Below are positions 1-7,230 of a stretch of 20,957 bases of DNA, one piece after another. The position numbers and the translations under genes were made by a program. Position 1 is the stretch's first letter; each line of letters opens with the position of its first letter. The DNA comes from CAYXUW01 sp964468375 (GTDB lineage Bacteria > Planctomycetota > Phycisphaerae > Sedimentisphaerales > Anaerobacaceae), in NCBI GenBank assembly GCA_964468375.1, contig CAYXUW010000027.1, forward strand, positions 1-20,957, written 5' to 3'. Under the pieces are notes generated by a model. It saw only the letters and a program-made list of their open reading frames with translations, was not told the DNA's origin and ran no database searches.

Positions 1-61
1 GGAGTGATGGGCATATACTATCTGTATCTCGGGATATTTAATATAAGGGTGTGTTTTACCA

Positions 62-1240
62 ATGGCGGATAGCAATAGAGCTGACAAGAAAAAAAGACAA
101 GGGACCAGTCTAGTCAAGGCGGTTTTGCTGACCCTGCCGATGCTGTTATTGACGGCTCTTATGGTTACCGGAGGCCAGCCGATACCGAAAGAGGCAATTC
201 GTTTGATTCCTCTGGTGATTACATATCTATTTATTAACGGCGTTTTCTTCCTGATGATTTACACCGGCAAAACCAACAGATACCGAACAATTCTATTTGT
301 AACATACGCGGTTTGCTTCGTGCTGACTTTCACCACGAATCTCATAGAAACCAGGGGAAGCATGGCGTTGAAGCAGGAGGATATGGTTAAAGGAGAGACG
401 CCCTTTTGCCATATGGTAATACCGCAGGTGATAATCCCGGCGGCGCTGACAAAGACGATAATTTTCCCCGGCTCGATGCTCAAAGGCTTCGCATCCATCG
501 GGGCCATGCTGGTTTTGTGGTTAGGCGTAACAATTGCCCTGGGCAGAGGGTGGTGCAGCTGGGGGTGTTTTTACGGAGGGTTAGATGAGGGTTTCTCGAA
601 AATAGGGAGAAGGCCGATTATAAAGAACATCGGCAAAAAATGGACTTACCTGCCTTTTGCGGTACTTTTGGTTGTCGTGCTGACCTCTGCGGCGGTCTTA
701 TCGCCGACGTACTGCATGTGGCTGTGCCCGTTCAAGGCGGTGACGGAATTCGTGGAAGTGACTTCGGCAAAAGTGTTAGTGCAGACTGTTATTTTCTTTT
801 CGCTGTTCATAGGGCTTGTGGTTGTAATGCCGATACTGACCAAGCGCAGAACGCAATGCGGTTTATTTTGCCCGATGGGTGCATTTCAGTCTTTGACTAA
901 CAAACTCAATGTGTTTGATGTAAGAATCGACAAAAATAAGTGCGCCCAATGCAATCTGTGTGTCAAAAGCTGCCCGGTTTTTGCGCTGGACGAGGAGAGT
1001 GTCCGAAAGGGCAAGGCGCGTGTGACCTGCAGCAAGTGCGGCAAATGTGTCGAGGCATGTCCCCATGGAGCAATTTCATTTCATATTAAGGGGACAGATG
1101 TCGGCGGCAATGGAAGAAAGGCTCAATTGATGTTTGTTTACCCGGCTTTTCTTCTTCTTGCGATAATGGGAAGCGGAATGATTTCGGGCGCTGTCTACCG
1201 TGTGCTGCTGCTGGCGACTACTGGAAGCATGCTCAAATAG
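62..1240 (+). CDS. NapH/CcoG-like polytopic 4Fe-4S membrane protein
   Basis: The 392-residue protein has a basic N-terminus, membrane segments near residues 17-38, 47-68, 75-93, 142-160, 195-213, 238-260 and 356-385, and a cytoplasmic ferredoxin-type domain. That domain has two CxxCxxCxxxCP clusters, C294/C297/C300/C304 and C323/C326/C329/C333, each expected to bind a 4Fe-4S centre. Further cysteine pairs lie at membrane edges: C165/C169 (GWCSWGC), C218/C222 (CMWLCP) and C266/C270 (CGLFCP), the spacing seen in NapH, NosR and CcoG proteins. The likely role is membrane electron transfer to a periplasmic or maturation partner. The exact partner cannot be told. A weak AAGGG lies about 13 nt before the ATG. 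A reading frame entering from the window edge (1-72, hydrophobic) overlaps the start and may be the tail of an upstream gene. Confidence 0.85.
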   Translation: MADSNRADKKKRQGTSLVKAVLLTLPMLLLTALMVTGGQPIPKEAIRLIPLVITYLFINGVFFLMIYTGKTNRYRTILFVTYAVCFVLTFTTNLIETRGSMALKQEDMVKGETPFCHMVIPQVIIPAALTKTIIFPGSMLKGFASIGAMLVLWLGVTIALGRGWCSWGCFYGGLDEGFSKIGRRPIIKNIGKKWTYLPFAVLLVVVLTSAAVLSPTYCMWLCPFKAVTEFVEVTSAKVLVQTVIFFSLFIGLVVVMPILTKRRTQCGLFCPMGAFQSLTNKLNVFDVRIDKNKCAQCNLCVKSCPVFALDEESVRKGKARVTCSKCGKCVEACPHGAISFHIKGTDVGGNGRKAQLMFVYPAFLLLAIMGSGMISGAVYRVLLLATTGSMLK

Positions 1241-1257
1241 AATCGACAAAGGTTTAT

Positions 1258-1716
1258 ATGAAGCTTTTTAGAAAATTTCTGGCTTATGGATGGGCTTTGA
1301 TGGCCGTGCCAATCCTGTTGGCGACATTTATCGGAATGAATTTCTGGGCGGAGAAACTGGTTAGTTTTACCGGATTGAAAGTCTCTCCTCTGTTCACAGG
1401 GGGCGAGGTGGTACAGACAATCAGACACGAAGGATATGAGACCCTGATACACAGGCCGGTATTCGATGGTCTTGTGTGTGAGCGTAAGAACGGGTTCGTT
1501 CAAATAGGATGGAAAGCCAGCGGGGGTACACTACCGGAGGTAATTGATGAGGCGATAGATTTCAACAGAGACGGGAAAGAGGACTTTCGAATCAAATTGA
1601 ATACAACAACAAATCAAGGTCAACTGGAGGCATATAGCTCCGAGGTTGTGACATTAGGAGAGATATTGATTTTTGAAAACGAACGAACGGTTCGGGTATC
1701 TCTGAAAAAAGATTAA
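1258..1716 (+). CDS. Small membrane-anchored protein of unknown function
   Basis: This 152-residue product is not one I recognise. It has one N-terminal hydrophobic segment (about residues 8-27) after a short basic stretch, so it is probably anchored with the rest outside the cytoplasm. The remainder is a compact beta-rich domain. Residues 101-110 (DFNRDGKEDF) form an acidic calcium-loop-like motif of the kind found in FG-GAP and EF-hand-like repeats. It starts 17 nt after the iron-sulfur protein gene, with AAAGG before the ATG, so the two are probably cotranscribed and may share a role. No cysteine or haem motif supports direct redox chemistry. Confidence 0.65.
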   Translation: MKLFRKFLAYGWALMAVPILLATFIGMNFWAEKLVSFTGLKVSPLFTGGEVVQTIRHEGYETLIHRPVFDGLVCERKNGFVQIGWKASGGTLPEVIDEAIDFNRDGKEDFRIKLNTTTNQGQLEAYSSEVVTLGEILIFENERTVRVSLKKD

Positions 1717-1779
1717 AAGTGTCATGGACTCCCAAGGGAGACTACTTTCTATCCGAGCAGGAGACGGGACAAGCAGTAA

Positions 1780-1799
1780 CCCCGTAATAAATTGCGGGG
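1780..1799. terminator. Possible bidirectional hairpin between convergent genes
   Basis: CCCCG (1780-1784) and CGGGG (1795-1799) form a perfect 5-bp stem with a 10-nt loop, between the end of the rightward small membrane protein gene and the end of the leftward cysteine-rich gene, one base before its stop codon. There is no clear T-run on either side, so termination is only suggested. Confidence 0.3.
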
Positions 1800-2426
1800 C
1801 TAAATATGAGGGAGGTCCTCGTCATCAGTAGGCCATGCTTTGGCAATCTCAGGATTGCGCTCAAAAAAGTCTCTGCGGACTTCGCTTTTAACGGTATTGA
1901 GCGGGCACGCGAAATTCATACATTGAGAACAAAGAAATATTCTTAATGTCGTAAAAAAGCCCGCGGTTGTCATAAGATAAACCACCAGCAGGAACCATTG
2001 AAGCCCGGCAATCAGGAAAATTATAGGATATCCCCAGACAAGCACGAAACCTGCGAAAAATATAAGCTTTTCCGGAAATGACATTGGGCCGGGACGATAT
2101 TTCCAAATTTTGGGTGAGCCGTAGTTTGCCCAACATTTTAATGAGCTTGTCTCTTCGGCATAATGAGGACAATGGGAACACATCACCCGGATTTCGACAA
2201 ATCCGAAATATGTTACTATCAAAATCAGCCAGGGAATCAGCAGCCATCCATTTACGTGGTAGATTGCGGCACCCCCTAATAGAAGGCAAGGAAAGACAAT
2301 CAACAGAAAGTGTATCAAATCTTTGAGCGTAAAGTGGCAATGCAGGGCGTTGCTGACTGTGCAGTTATCGCATGTCCTGGATATGCAGGTCGCAATCGGT
2401 TTGTTCGGGTCTAAAAATAATTTCAT
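1800..2426 (-). CDS. Cysteine-rich polytopic membrane protein, unknown family
   Basis: This 208-residue protein has about four membrane segments (near residues 36-56, 61-80, 119-139 and 142-160) and cysteine clusters outside them: C14, C19xxC22 and C30 at the N-terminus, C83xxC86 with H88 then C98 in the central loop, and C166xxC169 with C174 near the C-terminus. The repeated CxxC pattern suggests metal or thiol-redox binding, which is an inference. I do not recognise the family. It is the last gene of the sigma/anti-sigma/hydrolase operon, 16 nt after the hydrolase gene, with no visible Shine-Dalgarno sequence. The CxxC pairs and operon position fit a redox or metal stress output. Confidence 0.7.
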   Translation of the reverse strand: MKLFLDPNKPIATCISRTCDNCTVSNALHCHFTLKDLIHFLLIVFPCLLLGGAAIYHVNGWLLIPWLILIVTYFGFVEIRVMCSHCPHYAEETSSLKCWANYGSPKIWKYRPGPMSFPEKLIFFAGFVLVWGYPIIFLIAGLQWFLLVVYLMTTAGFFTTLRIFLCSQCMNFACPLNTVKSEVRRDFFERNPEIAKAWPTDDEDLPHI

Positions 2427-2442
2427 AGCTTAGCTTATAACG

Positions 2443-2979
2443 TCATTTTACGAGTTTTGCGATTTGTTTGAATTTGGGGTGGTCGGCCGTTTTGAGCAGC
2501 TCGAAGAGAGCCATTTCGGTGCTGGTGATTGCTATTCCGAGCGACTGCATTTTGGAGATAGCGAGTTGTTTGTTTTCGAGCGATCGAGAAGAGACGGCGT
2601 CGGCAATAACGTTTGCGGTAAAGCCCTTATCCCGCAGGTCAGCCGCTGTTTGATAGATACAGACGTGGGTTTCTATGCCGCAGAGCAGAATTTGAGGACG
2701 ATTAAAGTTCAGCTTTCTCATGAATTGAGTGTCGCCGCAGCAGCTAAAGCTGGATTTGTCGATTGGCGTAATATCGGTCAAGAGTTCCGCTATCTCCGGG
2801 ACGGTCGCCCCGAGTGCGGCGGGGCACTGCTGAGTCCAAAGAACAGGAATATCGAGGATTTTGGCGGCTTCGATAAGGATTCGGATGTTTTTAAAAAGGA
2901 GCTGGCGGTCGTGCATCAGGGTCGCGAGTTTGCCTTGGACGTCAACAACCACCAGAGAGGACTTTCCAATTTCGAGCAT
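2443..2979 (-). CDS. Isochorismatase-family cysteine hydrolase
   Basis: The 178-residue protein has the full isochorismatase-like fold signature. The catalytic triad is visible as D13 (VVVDVQ), K75 and C107 within GIETHVC. The length matches the short ISOC1/YcaC-like members, which lack accessory domains. Known relatives hydrolyse isochorismate, nicotinamide or N-carbamoyl compounds, and the substrate here cannot be deduced. The ATG lies three bases after the anti-sigma stop codon, so the gene belongs to the ECF operon. The ribosome binding site is weak and coupling to the upstream gene is likely. Confidence 0.85.
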   Translation of the reverse strand: MLEIGKSSLVVVDVQGKLATLMHDRQLLFKNIRILIEAAKILDIPVLWTQQCPAALGATVPEIAELLTDITPIDKSSFSCCGDTQFMRKLNFNRPQILLCGIETHVCIYQTAADLRDKGFTANVIADAVSSRSLENKQLAISKMQSLGIAITSTEMALFELLKTADHPKFKQIAKLVK

Positions 2980-2982
2980 TTA

Positions 2983-3954
2983 TTATTCGCTATCCGTAAC
3001 GATAATTGTCAGAACTACTTTTCGCTCCGTTTCGGTCAGTTTTTCGGTGCCGGCCCCGGGACGGTCTGCGCCGGAGGTCAGGACCGGTTTGGGTATTGTT
3101 ATCGGTGCGCTGTCTTCGGCGAGCATAGTATCTTCAGCCGGCGTTATCTTGTTCAATGCGGCGAAATACTGGGCCGCCTTTATCTGTGTTTCGCGCTCAA
3201 TCTGACTGGCGATTTCGACAATCTGTTCGGGAACGACGGCGGCAACGGCTATCTGTTTTTCCGGCTGGTCGGTATCGACGAATAATGTTGCCGAGTCGAG
3301 TTTGTTCCAGATATTGGCTAAATCGGTCATAAAGGAATTAAAGTTCTGCCTGCTGCAGGTGAGCGTGTGCGACTCTCTCAATCCGGCGAGAGCTACCGCC
3401 CGCTCGTCCGCAGGGATATTTCGTTCGACCGCGCCGTTAATAAAGGCCACGACTTCGGAGGGTTTTTCGGTTTGCAGCAGGAGCTTTCCTCTGAATTCGG
3501 TCTTGTCGGCGACTGTCGCTGTTACTTCGGGCGCGGGCTGCCATTGTTCGGCGGCGAAGTGCTTATCGATAGTGACCTCCGGTGCGACTATCGAGTAAAT
3601 CACCGTTACTAAAACGGCCACCAGGCCGAACATAGCGGCGGCGGCAACGAGCCGGCGAACCAGCAGGTGGTTCGCTCCCTCGTCCGACTGCCGGATGCGG
3701 GTTTGGCGGCTCGGCAGCGGTCTTTTTTCGACAGCGGCTTTAATATTCTCCAAAGTCCCTTGTGGAGCCTCGGCGTAAGGCAGTGAGCTGACCAGCTGTC
3801 TGCAGTTGCGAAGTTTCTGCAGGCGTTTGGCGATTTGCTTGTCGTGTTTTATCAGCCGCTGAACCCTAGTTTTGTTTCTGGCGTCCAGCTCTCCATCGAT
3901 GAAGCCGGTGAGCAGCTCATCGATGTCGATATTTGAAAATTCGTTCTTATTCAT
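2983..3954 (-). CDS. Membrane-spanning anti-sigma factor
   Basis: This 323-residue protein begins with a motif typical of anti-sigma N-domains (LLTGFIDGELD, residues 14-24). A predicted cytoplasmic region runs to about residue 98, one membrane segment spans about 100-123, and a large extracytoplasmic domain follows. The canonical zinc-binding HxxxCxxC of many anti-sigma domains is absent: only H37 and C51 are present in that part. Its ATG overlaps the sigma-gene stop by one base (TAATG), showing translational coupling. The role inferred is to hold the ECF factor at the membrane and release it on an envelope signal. The outer domain (about 200 residues, alanine-rich) matches nothing I recognise. 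Confidence 0.78.
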   Translation of the reverse strand: MNKNEFSNIDIDELLTGFIDGELDARNKTRVQRLIKHDKQIAKRLQKLRNCRQLVSSLPYAEAPQGTLENIKAAVEKRPLPSRQTRIRQSDEGANHLLVRRLVAAAAMFGLVAVLVTVIYSIVAPEVTIDKHFAAEQWQPAPEVTATVADKTEFRGKLLLQTEKPSEVVAFINGAVERNIPADERAVALAGLRESHTLTCSRQNFNSFMTDLANIWNKLDSATLFVDTDQPEKQIAVAAVVPEQIVEIASQIERETQIKAAQYFAALNKITPAEDTMLAEDSAPITIPKPVLTSGADRPGAGTEKLTETERKVVLTIIVTDSE

Positions 3955-4556
3955 TACAGGCCCGCCTCCATAATATCTCTCAGACTGGCTCTAGCCCTGC
4001 TGAGCCGGCTTCTGACCGTTCCCAGCTCGATGTCGAGCACTTTGGCAATCTGAGCGTAATTCATACCTTCAATATCCCTTAAAATAATGACTGCCCGTTT
4101 TTCTTCGTCCAGCTTTGTCAGGGCTTTTTCAATCGCCATACAGAGCTCCTTGTTCTCAGCGACATCAGCAGGGTCAGGCAAACTATCATCAGCTAAAAAT
4201 TCCTTTAACGTTCTTTTGGCCTCGGTGTCGTGCTCGCTGCTTTCGGCATCGAGACTCTGAATTCCCAGTTTTGCTTTTCTCTGGCAGTGGTTCAGTGTCA
4301 GGTTGACGCCTATTCTAAAAGCCCAGGTGTAAAAACTACTTCTGCCTTCGAATTTATCCAAGTTTTCAATTATTTTGACAAACGTGTCCTGAGTAAGTTC
4401 CGCTGCATCTTCCGGGTCGGCACAAATTCTTAAGATGGCGTTGTGTATTCGATTCTGATACTTAAGAATCAGCCGTTCGGTCGCTGCGGCGTCGCCCTGT
4501 CGGCACTTGCGGACAAGGACGGTATCGTCAATGCTGATATTTGCGGCCTCAGACAC
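3954..4556 (-). CDS. ECF-family RNA polymerase sigma factor (RpoE-like)
   Basis: The 200-residue protein shows region 2 at about residues 25-95 (AAELTQDTFVKIIENLDKF and a WAFRIGVNLTLNH core) and region 4 at about 145-195 (LDEEKRAVIILRDIEGMNY, then the helix-turn-helix IAKVLDIELGTVRSRLSRAR). These are the two domains of group 4 sigma factors. The start is GTG at 4556, chosen because a perfect AAGGAG (4569-4564) sits 7 nt upstream. An ECF-type promoter precedes it immediately and a vegetative-type one lies about 60 nt further out, so the gene is probably autoregulated. A membrane anti-sigma gene follows with a one-base overlap. Confidence 0.93.
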   Translation of the reverse strand: MSEAANISIDDTVLVRKCRQGDAAATERLILKYQNRIHNAILRICADPEDAAELTQDTFVKIIENLDKFEGRSSFYTWAFRIGVNLTLNHCQRKAKLGIQSLDAESSEHDTEAKRTLKEFLADDSLPDPADVAENKELCMAIEKALTKLDEEKRAVIILRDIEGMNYAQIAKVLDIELGTVRSRLSRARASLRDIMEAGL

Positions 4557-4571
4557 GCCTTTTCTCCTTAT

Positions 4572-4600
4572 TTAGACCAGCTTAGGGTCAAAAGGTTCCC
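4572..4600 (-). promoter_or_regulatory. ECF-type promoter of the sigma operon
   Basis: On the minus strand GGGAACC (4600-4594) is followed by a 16-base spacer and GTCTAA (4577-4572). This matches the known RpoE-type -35 GGAAC and -10 TCTAA elements with correct spacing. Transcription would begin about 4566, inside or next to the Shine-Dalgarno AAGGAG, leaving a very short leader. That geometry is odd and lowers confidence in this being the sole promoter. Confidence 0.55.
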
Positions 4601-4633
4601 GTAAAAATTAACAAAAAACGAGGTTTGCAAGGT

Positions 4634-4662
4634 ATAATCGCAGATTGGGGCTTTTGGGTCAA
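4634..4662 (-). promoter_or_regulatory. Vegetative-type promoter upstream of the ECF sigma gene
   Basis: On the minus strand TTGACC (4662-4657), a 17-base spacer and GATTAT (4639-4634) resemble a sigma-70 promoter (5/6 and 4/6 matches). It would give a leader of about 70 nt carrying the full AAGGAG and the whole ECF promoter, suitable as a basal promoter under autoregulation. Confidence 0.35.
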
Positions 4663-4690
4663 TTTAATTTAGAGAGATGACTGCACTTAT

Positions 4691-4716
4691 CATACAAATT
4701 TATCAATCTTTGTATG
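4691..4716. repeat. 8-bp perfect inverted repeat at the lipoprotein stop
   Basis: CATACAAA (4691-4698) and TTTGTATG (4709-4716) form a perfect 8-bp inverted repeat with a 10-nt loop that straddles the lipoprotein stop codon (4703-4705). There is no T-run after it on the minus strand, so an intrinsic terminator is not well supported. It lies about 30 bp upstream of the candidate vegetative promoter of the sigma gene and could be a processing hairpin or operator. Confidence 0.35.
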
Positions 4717-5200
4717 TGAATGTGAACTCGGTTGACAGCCGTTTGCCGTTCGGGCAGAGGGCTGTTGCCTGCAGGACGTAGCTTTGGTCTGCTTTCGGCT
4801 CGAAAGGCAAGTCGAATTTATAGGACCTTAGAAAATCCTGCCAGTGTTCGTTATTTTTAACAGGGTCGCTGAGGTCTATATCCGGCCAGATGGCAACTCT
4901 TTTGCCCTTGGGCTCGGCGGAGCGGGGGACTTTGTTGTACAGTTCGAAGCGGAATACCGCGGGGGATTTTATCTGGCAGCCGAATTCGTCCAGCAAGCTC
5001 ACATAGACTTTTAATTCTGTTTGTCCGGTTTCACGGGTGAATTCGGTCAGGGGCACAATATCGATTTTTGTCGGAGCGTATTCGGCGAGCTGATTAAGGC
5101 CGATACCGTTGGCAGGAGTTAGTTCGGTTTTTGGCGGTTCGCAGCCGGCGCCGGCTAAAAGCAATAAAAAGACATTCGCTGTTACGGTAATTACTTTCAT
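4703..5200 (-). CDS. Small predicted lipoprotein, unknown function
   Basis: From the ATG at 5200 the product is 165 residues. It begins MKVITVTANVFLLLLAGAGC, a type II signal peptide whose lipobox (LAGAGC) puts the lipidated cysteine at residue 20. The mature part is about 146 residues, beta-rich, with no recognised enzyme motif. The two further cysteines might form a disulfide. An in-frame ATG at 5218 would overlap the ribBA stop and add six residues ahead of the signal peptide, so the downstream ATG is preferred. It sits four bases after ribBA, apparently at the end of the pgsA-ribBA operon, with no functional link visible. Confidence 0.75.
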   Translation of the reverse strand: MKVITVTANVFLLLLAGAGCEPPKTELTPANGIGLNQLAEYAPTKIDIVPLTEFTRETGQTELKVYVSLLDEFGCQIKSPAVFRFELYNKVPRSAEPKGKRVAIWPDIDLSDPVKNNEHWQDFLRSYKFDLPFEPKADQSYVLQATALCPNGKRLSTEFTFTYKD

Positions 5201-5204
5201 GGAG

Positions 5205-6446
5205 TTATAAGTCCTCATCGAGCATATGGCCGAGGCGGTGTTTTTTTGTTCTAAGGTAGCTAAGGTTATGCTTGCCGGGTTTTGCTTTTAAGGGAACCTG
5301 TTCGACAATTTTTATGCCGTAAACTTCGAGACGGCTTATTTTTTTCGGGTTGTTGGTAAGTATTCTTATTTCCTTTAGTCCTAAATCGCGGCAGATTTGC
5401 GCGCCGATTCCGTAATCTCTTTTGTCTGCGACGAAGCCGAGCTTTAAATTTGCATCGACAGTGTCCAGCCCCTGTTCCTGAAGTTTATAAGCCCGCAGCT
5501 TGTTAGTCAAGCCGATGCCTCTTCCTTCCTGTCGGAGGTAAATCAGTGCTCCTTTGCCGGCTTTTTCAATCATCTGCATTGCGGTTACGAGCTGATAGCC
5601 GCATTCGCATCTCTGCGAGTGGAAGAGGTCGCCGGTCATACATTCCGAATGCACCCTTACCAGGACAGGTTCGGTGTGTTCGATGGGAGAGCCGTTTTCG
5701 TCGAGCTCGCCGATGCCGCCTTTGCATAATGCTAGGTGCGGCTCTGGGGAAGTTATGCTTTCGTAAGCAATCAGCTTAAATTCTCCGTAGTCGGTGGGTA
5801 AAGTTACCTGCTCGACTCGCTTGATTTGGCTTTCGCGCTGGAGTCGGTATTCGACGAGCTTTGCGATTGAAGCGATTTTGAGGTTGTGTTTTTCGCAGAA
5901 TTCGAGCAGCTGCGGGACACGTGCCATTGAGCCGTCTTCGTTCATAATTTCGCAGATGACTCCGGCCGGTTTCAATCCCGCCAGCTTTGCGAGGTCGACG
6001 GCTCCTTCGGTTTGGCCCGCTCTGACTAATACGCCGCCATTGCGTGCGCGGAGCGGGAATATATGGCCGGGACGGACGAGGTCTTTTGGCTTGGATTCGT
6101 CGGCGATTGCGGCCTGAACCGTCCGCGCCCTGTCGGCAGCGCTGATGCCCGTGGTTACACCGTCGGCGGCGTCGATACTGACGGTGAAGGCAGTTTCGAA
6201 TCGGGCTGTATTTTCGACGGTTTGAGGGTAAAGAGCCAGCGAATCGCATTTCTCGGCAGTCAACGGCAGACAAATCAGGCCTCGGCCGAATCTGGCCATA
6301 AAGTTGATAATCTCCGGCGTTGCTTTCTCGGCGGCGCAGACAAGGTCGCCCTCATTCTCACGGTCTTCTGCGTCGACGAGGACAATCATTCTGCCGCTGC
6401 GAAGCTCTTCCAGAATTTCCGGTATTTCGCTGAATTGCATAGTCAT
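5205..6446 (-). CDS. ribBA: Bifunctional riboflavin synthesis protein RibBA
   Basis: The enzyme makes both early precursors of riboflavin: 3,4-dihydroxy-2-butanone 4-phosphate from ribulose 5-phosphate (RibB half) and the GTP cyclohydrolase II product (RibA half). The RibB half shows DAEDRENEGDL, ARFGRGLICLPL, GVTTGISAADRA and PGHIFPLRA. The RibA half shows the zinc-cysteine motif RVHSECMTGDLFHSQRCECG (three cysteines) and the GTP-handling LRQEGRGIGLTNKLRAY. From the ATG at 6446 it is 413 residues, a normal length. A longer frame to 6524 would overlap pgsA by 38 bases, and its extra 26 residues are not family-like, so 6446 is preferred (the alternative ATG at 6440 is possible). It follows pgsA and precedes the lipoprotein gene. 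Confidence 0.96.
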   Translation of the reverse strand: MTMQFSEIPEILEELRSGRMIVLVDAEDRENEGDLVCAAEKATPEIINFMARFGRGLICLPLTAEKCDSLALYPQTVENTARFETAFTVSIDAADGVTTGISAADRARTVQAAIADESKPKDLVRPGHIFPLRARNGGVLVRAGQTEGAVDLAKLAGLKPAGVICEIMNEDGSMARVPQLLEFCEKHNLKIASIAKLVEYRLQRESQIKRVEQVTLPTDYGEFKLIAYESITSPEPHLALCKGGIGELDENGSPIEHTEPVLVRVHSECMTGDLFHSQRCECGYQLVTAMQMIEKAGKGALIYLRQEGRGIGLTNKLRAYKLQEQGLDTVDANLKLGFVADKRDYGIGAQICRDLGLKEIRILTNNPKKISRLEVYGIKIVEQVPLKAKPGKHNLSYLRTKKHRLGHMLDEDL

Positions 6447-6486
6447 ATTTCCAGCTTTTTCGAATCGCACCTTTTGTTTTGCATAA

Positions 6487-7113
6487 CTACTGGTGAGATG
6501 CGCTTTTTTGTTCATGCTGTTCAATATAGCGAATTCCGTTGCGAATGTAAATAAGAGTTGCCAGAATGGCCGTTCCTGCGGCGGACCACCATAATACTCT
6601 CAGAAACCAGATCCAACCCGGCGCAAAAGCCGAAGCTTCCGGGGCAATCAAAATCGCGGCGACCATTGACAGCTGCATAACGGTGGCAATCTTTCCAATT
6701 AAGACTGGAACGATGCGGACCTGAGAAGTAATCAGATAAAGAATAATAAATCCAATCAGCAGGAGCAGGTCTTTGCTGATTATCAAAACGACGACGGTTA
6801 CGGGCAGTAGGAAACCATCGACGTGTCCGCGCTGGGAGGCCAGCAGCAGGCAGGCGGAAGTCATAAGCAGCTTGTCCGCCGTCGGGTCAAGAAAGGCGCC
6901 GAGTTTCGTGACCTGCCTGTTCCTGCGTGCGAGGAAGCCATCGATTGCATCGCTGGTTGCCATAATCAGGAAAACAAAGGTCGCAATATACCGCATTAAA
7001 TCGCGCGTCGACTCGCCAAGCGCGGTATTGTTTATTTTCAGCATACAAATGACAAACGGAATTATCAGCAGTATGCGCACTATGGTAATTCGGCTGGCCC
7101 AGCTTAATTTCAT
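6487..7113 (-). CDS. pgsA: CDP-alcohol phosphatidyltransferase (PgsA-like)
   Basis: This 208-residue integral membrane enzyme probably joins CDP-diacylglycerol to glycerol 3-phosphate, the committed step to phosphatidylglycerol. The family signature DxxDGxxAR-x8-GxxxDxxxD is complete: D55, D58, G59, A62, R63, G72, D76 and D80. Hydrophobic segments lie near residues 10-26, 41-53, 84-94, 104-128, 135-155 and 166-190. A close CDP-alcohol transferase of other acceptor specificity cannot be excluded. An exact TATAAT (7123-7118) ends only 4 nt before the ATG, so the transcript may be leaderless. ribBA follows 40 nt downstream. Confidence 0.9.
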   Translation of the reverse strand: MKLSWASRITIVRILLIIPFVICMLKINNTALGESTRDLMRYIATFVFLIMATSDAIDGFLARRNRQVTKLGAFLDPTADKLLMTSACLLLASQRGHVDGFLLPVTVVVLIISKDLLLLIGFIILYLITSQVRIVPVLIGKIATVMQLSMVAAILIAPEASAFAPGWIWFLRVLWWSAAGTAILATLIYIRNGIRYIEQHEQKSASHQ

Positions 7114-7117
7114 AACG

Positions 7118-7148
7118 ATTATATAACCGGAAAAGTGGGATTTGGCAA
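7118..7148 (-). promoter_or_regulatory. Promoter of pgsA, possibly leaderless
   Basis: On the minus strand TTGCCA (7148-7143) is separated by 19 bases from an exact TATAAT (7123-7118). The start codon begins at 7113, so initiation would fall at or within 1-2 nt of the ATG. The spacer is long, which weakens the call. Confidence 0.4.
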
Positions 7149-7177
7149 GAGGTTATACGGCAGGCGGATAAAATTGA

Positions 7178-7205
7178 TTGATGGAAAATGCGGGTGGGTT
7201 ATAAT
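7178..7205 (+). promoter_or_regulatory. Promoter of pdxJ-dapA
   Basis: TTGATG (7178-7183), a 16-base spacer and an exact TATAAT (7200-7205). Transcription would begin about 7212, giving roughly 19 nt before the ATG at 7231 and lying downstream of the earlier in-frame ATG at 7204. Confidence 0.45.
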
Positions 7206-7230
7206 GCGAAGGTTGAACGAGAGACTAAAG

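Noticed and set aside
1..72. Hydrophobic reading frame entering from the left edge and overlapping the iron-sulfur gene start
   Set aside because: Only 23 codons are visible, another frame ending at 41 is equally possible, and no domain can be judged.
2464..3285. 273-codon plus-strand frame opposite the hydrolase and anti-sigma genes
   Set aside because: It spans the ends of two real genes on the other strand and shows no protein-family features.
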